Positions 59,484-64,000 of a stretch of DNA of 64,000 bases are shown piece after piece. Source of the DNA: Bagarius yarrelli (lineage: Eukaryota > Chordata > Actinopteri > Siluriformes > Sisoridae). The DNA is taken from positions 2,368,810-2,432,809 of the forward strand of contig VCAZ01000044.1 of assembly GCA_005784505.1 (NCBI GenBank). The letters are read 5' to 3'. Both the position numbers and the translations under genes were made by a program. Under the pieces are notes generated by a model that did no database searches, was not told the origin of the DNA, and saw only the letters and a list, made by a program, of their open reading frames with translations. The first letter of the stretch is position 1. Every line of letters starts with the position of its first letter.

Positions 59484-60899
59484 TCCAGCCAAACATCTTT
59501 TCAGATCCATACAGAAATGTATAAAGAAGTTCTGCAAGGTCTTCAGATTGATCCCTAATAAAAACCTGTGATTTGAAGAAAAACAAATTACCACAAACAT
59601 GAAAAAGAAAAACACGGTTGAGCTCAGACGGTTCTGCACGGAGGGACTGAAATAAGATTCTTTTAACTTTCATTTTTTCTTTAAATTCTGTGCACTCATT
59701 CGCTTCAGTGCATGTTTTAGAAAATGTCATTCAGAAACAGCCGTGTTGTGGAGTCGAGTCACAATTCACTGATTTTGGACAGAACCAAAAAGAGACTTGG
59801 GATTTGACACCAATGAATTGGAAGGACACAAGACATTCTCAAAACCAAAGATAGGAAAAATTCATTCAAATGTGTAATAATCATGCTCCAAGATAACAGC
59901 ATTTAAATAGGTGTTTTTTGTTTATGCAACAAAAAGAATGCAGCATCTGGAACCCGCAGCTGAATTTCAGGTACAGAAAAAAAAGAACATTTATATTTAT
60001 GATTGGGACAAAACAAATTCCAAGGCAAAAAACAACAACTTTTTATAATAAAACTAATTTTATCCAAAATTTCATAAATATTTTTTTTTAAGTGTGTGTG
60101 AGGCATATATTTCTAATCCATATCTTTACTTCTGTTAAATAAATTGGATTTTATTGCATTTTTGAAACTCTTCTGTACCCACATACAGCCCTTTCCTTTA
60201 AACAATCTGTGCATAAATACTAATAATATATAATTAATTGAGCTGAAAATATGTTAAAATTAAAATTAATGTTAAAATGCTAATACACGAAACCCACTTT
60301 TGATTTAAAAAATCGTTTTTTATTTCTGACCGTAAAACAAGTAGTTTAAAAAAAAAAAAAAATTAATTAATTATGTATATCTGAAGCCGCAACACCCCCC
60401 CCCCCCCCACACACACACACACAATCTTTGGGTGTAATCGTGATGGGAACAGCCTCAGTCACTCCATCTGTCTGCCTGTCAGGTACACACACCTGCTTTA
60501 ATTTCTAACACATACACACACCACTGCAAAGCAGCAAATTCTCACCTTTCAATCTCAAGTGGCCGAGAGATAAACATCCCACTCGGCCAAGTTTTTTACC
60601 CAATAACATCTAGAAGCAATCCAGGAAGAGATTTGCTGCATGTGTATGTGTATAAATCGGCAACAGATTCTTAAGCCACTGTCTGTCAGTCAAAGCTCAA
60701 CATTTGTGCTCAACATTTACTTAAACAAAGAAATCCTGTTTCTGAGTCACCTGAAAAATCCTGAACTCAAAAGCAATTACTTAATTTTGTGTGCAACAAT
60801 TCCTATTTCTATTTCATGGGTAATTTCACAGATGGTACTTTCTTTATATTCTGTAAAAGCTACTTAGGTCTCAATGCTGTCTTAATGACCACTGTCCCG
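59484..60899. other. shq1 intron, no gene or clear repeat
   Basis: AT-rich sequence with a C run followed by a short (CA)n at about 60393-60422. No supported frame. Confidence 0.5.
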
Positions 60900-61206
60900 C
60901 TGCACACACACCCATCATGATGAGGTGTTTAAGAGTCTCGTCACGAGACACATCAAGACTCTGTGCCTCCGTAACTGGACCTCCTACAGACCTCCTTATG
61001 GTCCAAACCACACCACAGACGATGTCATTGCCAGAACTCTCCATATGGCCCTTAAATATTTCAACAATAAAAGACATGTCTGTACGAATACTATTTATAG
61101 ACTTCAGTTCAGCATTTAACAGAATTGACAGTCGGCACCTGATTGAGAAGATCTAGATATTAGACTTTGTGTCTGGATAATATAAGTAGGTCTGGATTGG
61201 AAGCTG
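60900..61206 (+). pseudogene. L2-like LINE reverse transcriptase fragment, frameshifted
   Basis: One frame gives RPPYGPNHTTDDVIARTLHM, matching the fingers region of L2/CR1-clade reverse transcriptases. After a shift the next frame gives RILFIDFSSAFNRI, containing the FxDFSSAFN motif with its first catalytic Asp. A further stop-bearing stretch follows. The element continues at 62960 after an inserted DNA transposon. It is inactive: frameshifts, stops and split. Confidence 0.88.
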
Positions 61207-62959
61207 TAGTGGCCGAGAAGTGCAAAAAAAAAAGGCTAAATCCGAAAAAAACTCCAACATTTAAAAAACACAACAGGAAAAAGTAGGTACAAACTGCAAA
61301 TGTAATTCTTACCGCTGATTGGACGAGATATACCGGAAGAACAGCGGAATGCCGCGAAAGAGAAAATACTCTGGATTAAAATATGACGTATCGGCAGGGT
61401 TTTAAAAGAGACACGGCAGAAAACTACTACTCCGAGTTCAATGGTTGTTAAAGGTATTGTCATAGGCTACATATGCATAGCTATAGCGTGTCTAAAAGCA
61501 CATCCGGACATGCGTGAAGCGAGATGCACTGCGAGACCAATTCTGTTACATAGTGATGTCTTCAGACCATCATATTAATATGATGACCTCAAGACATCAT
61601 TGATTTATTCTGTGACATGATTTTCAGTAACATTTCCAATAGTCTTTAAGGGATGCTGCTTGTCTACCAGCGCCATAAACAGTTCTCTACTAGGAGTGCA
61701 GAGGAATCATAGACAGCGATAAGAACTATTGGACTCCTTATTCGGGTCACCCAGTATTTCCTGTTATTCCATACATGTTAATCTCCTGATATGCATTGCA
61801 CTGCTTTGGTAAAATTCTCTTAGATTTTTTGCTCTTTAAATTGTTGATGAACCCAATGGCCTGTGTTTCTTTTTTAGGTTTTGCAACACAGATGGAGGAA
61901 TCAATAAAGTCACTGAGTTTCTCATCCTTTACTTCCTTCTTGTTCTCCTCCCTCATCTCTTCCTTACTGATATGGTCTCCAACATGGCCATAACTGTCTC
62001 TTCTGTAAGAAAATATGTCAGGCTACAGGTTTAAATAGAGACAAGCCTACAAAAAGGTAATTAATTACTAGTGAAGGCCTTCTGTCAAATTAAAGAGGAA
62101 TGTCACTCCATTATAAGACTTTAAAATATGTTTGGTCATTTCCACCATCAATCGTTATAGCATCAGCATAAAAAAAAATCAGAGAAATAAAATAAAAATG
62201 GCTGTCCCAGGCTTTGTTATCACGCTTTGTATGTGGATTGATAACGACACAAAGGGAAGTGATGAGACTACGCAGACAGTATATTTGCAATAAATCAGTA
62301 AATAAATCCATAAAAATAAAGATTTGGCTCCTAAAAATGTAGTAGTTATTTTTAGCTCAGTCGTATGATAGGTTAGTTAAGCTTAACCTTAATTTATTTA
62401 ATGCTGTACGTTTATAAAACATTTATTCTTTATATCAAGTGGGTATCACTAATGTGCAACTGCATTATTTATTGTAAAAATGATTATGTCGTCTATATTG
62501 CACAGCCCAACTTTATACGCATCACTGCCCCAAATCAGAATAAATCGGTGACAACTTGTGAACTATCAGATCCTATCAGACCATTTCATTTTGAGCTGAA
62601 CGTTCATCAGATTTGACTGGTATCGGCTCAGCAATGTTATTCAAAGGTGGAAAAACGCTAATCTGAAAAAAAAACAAAAAAAAAAACCTTGCCAATTAAT
62701 ATGCTATTTATTAGCCGTTGTAGCAGACAACTGTTAATTCATAAAGAAATTTGACAAAACGTTATATTCTGATCCACAGTATTAAAAATACATTTTCAAA
62801 CATCCAAACAAACACAAATCTACTTTCTTCTGTGGCATCCCGCCATCCTTCCGGTATATCTCATCTAATCAGCGGTAAGAATTCCATTGGCAATACGTAC
62901 CTACCTTTTCCAGTTGTTGTTTTCTGTTTTGGTATTTTGTTTTGCACTTCTCGGCTACA
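61207..62959. mobile_element. 1.75-kb DNA transposon with about 150-bp terminal inverted repeats
   Basis: The left end (GTGGCCGAGAAGTGCAAAA from 61208) is mirrored at the right end (TTTTGCACTTCTCGGCTACA, 62938-62957). Further in, ATTCTTACCGCTGATT (61305-61320) is found reversed at 62867-62882, and GAGATATACCGGAAG is shared 6 bp further on. The inverted repeats therefore extend about 150 bp with moderate divergence. The element sits inside a LINE reverse transcriptase. A clear target duplication was not found; TA at each junction is possible. The superfamily is not identified, and no transposase motif was recognised. A minus open frame at 61747-61956 may be a relic of one of its genes. Confidence 0.8.
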
Positions 62960-63400
62960 ATAGGGAGCAGCATCTCCAGCATTACCACATTGAGTACTGG
63001 GGCCCTGCAGGGCTGTGCCCGCCCACTGCTGTTCACTCTGCTGACTCATGACTGTGTAGCAATTCAAACCGCACCGTTAAGTGTGCCAATGACACCACCA
63101 TGGTGGTTCCTATTAGCAAGAACAGCCTGGTGTACAACCAACAACCGGTCACTAAATGTTGACAAAACTACGGGGATTGTTGTTGACTTCAGTAAGCTAA
63201 GGAAAGCCCTTTGTTCCAGCGTTCATTTGCATCAGGTTGCACACTCACACTATGCACTTCCTCTGGCTAGGACAACTTCATCTCTAGTAGTTAGCTTAGT
63301 GGGGGGTTTTTAGGTTGTTATTTTATGTAATTCTGTGTTGTTTTATGTTACAACTAACAAATGGTGTTAAAGGTGATTAATAAAGTTCCAAAATATGATA
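62960..63400 (+). pseudogene. L2-like LINE reverse transcriptase fragment, continuation
   Basis: The frame from about 62970 gives SSISSITTLSTGALQGC, then LLFTLLTHDCVA: the TGxPQGCVLSPLLF motif region with decay. A frameshift follows near a decayed FADDTT motif (seen as CANDTTMV in another frame). The next frame gives NNRSLNVDKTTGIVVDFSK, the typical NNLSLNVDKTKE-VVDF stretch. It stops soon after; the 3' end with ATTAATAAAGTTCC lies near 63380. Confidence 0.88.
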
Positions 63401-64000
63401 AATAGTAATGTACTAGAGTGTTTAAAAACAGTAATAATCAAATGTCTGTAACGCTGGAACAGCATCATCTACTATTCTGGTCTGTTTTATACTGTACATA
63501 CTGTTCTAACTAACCCTCAAATATATATACGGTATATATATTATAGGCTTTTTACTATTTTAAACAAAGGTGCAAATAATTCTAAAGATGAATTAAGTCA
63601 AAGGACAAATGCAACCAATCCTTGTGCATTCTACCTAATCACTGTGAATTCCCCGCACAAAAGGTCAAAAGTACGACACCAAACACACTTCCTTGTTTTT
63701 TTTTTTCCAGAATTGCAGCGCAATTTCCTACTCAGCAATGAATCTAAGCTTTGATTCGTGCATGTTGACCAACGAAAAATATATTGCAGAGAAACAGTAG
63801 GCTGTTCCCAACAAATTAAATACGGTAGAAAACCTGTTTTAGCAATGGCATTAAGCTACTCAGTGCCATTAAGGACAGAAAATAACCCTACAAAATTTAA
63901 CTCAAACCTTAATAAATAAAAAAAAAGTACATTTCTGACTCTGACCTGCATCACAACATTAATTTACGTCATTGTATTGTATAAGCTCTGTTACTTTCAG
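63401..64000. other. shq1 intron, nothing recognised
   Basis: AT-rich sequence to the window edge. The final TTACTTTCAG looks like an acceptor, but on the strand opposite to shq1. Confidence 0.5.

Larger units (their letters stand above)
56473..64000 (-). other. shq1: shq1 upstream intron (partial, runs off the right edge)
   Basis: Phase-0 intron of more than 7.5 kb. It contains a tandemly duplicated block (56690-57214), MITE, LINE and DNA-transposon insertions, and a candidate regulatory block at 57225-57470. No upstream shq1 exon was recognised on the minus strand. Confidence 0.8.

Noticed and set aside
59284..59730. 148-codon minus-strand frame in the shq1 upstream intron
   Set aside because: It crosses a family A SINE fragment and has no SHQ1 signature or splice context.
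63951..64000. Acceptor-like TTACTTTCAG at the right edge
   Set aside because: It is on the plus strand, opposite to shq1, and no exon or gene on that strand is supported.

Overview
This is vertebrate nuclear DNA, most likely from a teleost fish and probably an otophysan such as a catfish. The evidence is exon-intron genes with GT-AG splice sites, very dense dinucleotide and tetranucleotide microsatellites, and many copies of teleost-type repeats: tRNA-derived SINEs, Tc1-like MITEs and L2-like LINE pieces. The species call is an inference; a vertebrate of fish type is well supported. Only two protein-coding genes can be supported, both on the minus strand and both partial.

Layout. 1-6991 holds the 5' part of rybp (RING1/YY1-binding protein, a Polycomb PRC1 subunit). 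Its first coding exon is 6966-6991 and its second, carrying the RanBP2-type zinc finger, is 6208-6333. The next intron runs off the left edge. A CpG-rich promoter lies just upstream (about 6545-7190) and is followed by a tandem array of four roughly 250-bp units rich in AACGTT (7205-8260). 8260-35600 is intergenic and repeat-rich, with a strong microsatellite cluster at 25.1-29.8 kb. 35600-64000 is the 3' part of shq1 (H/ACA snoRNP assembly factor): terminal exon 35828-36440, penultimate exon 47367-47487 and antepenultimate exon 56349-56472, separated by introns of 10.9 and 8.9 kb. Upstream exons lie beyond the right edge.

The order and orientation (shq1 upstream of rybp, both on the same strand) match what I recall of human 3p13, so the paralogue choice RYBP rather than YAF2 is supported by both sequence and neighbourhood. 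The two proteins act in different nuclear processes, Polycomb H2A ubiquitination and pseudouridylation-RNP assembly; nothing here suggests functional coupling beyond linkage.

Most of the rest is mobile-element debris, often nested: a 1.75-kb DNA transposon with about 150-bp inverted repeats inside an L2-like reverse transcriptase, a LINE 3' end inside a MITE, a SINE inside a MITE, and a SINE inside an older SINE. Several unique, homeodomain-motif-rich blocks in shq1 introns look like candidate conserved regulatory elements, but this cannot be shown without alignment. I found no clearly undescribed biological system.
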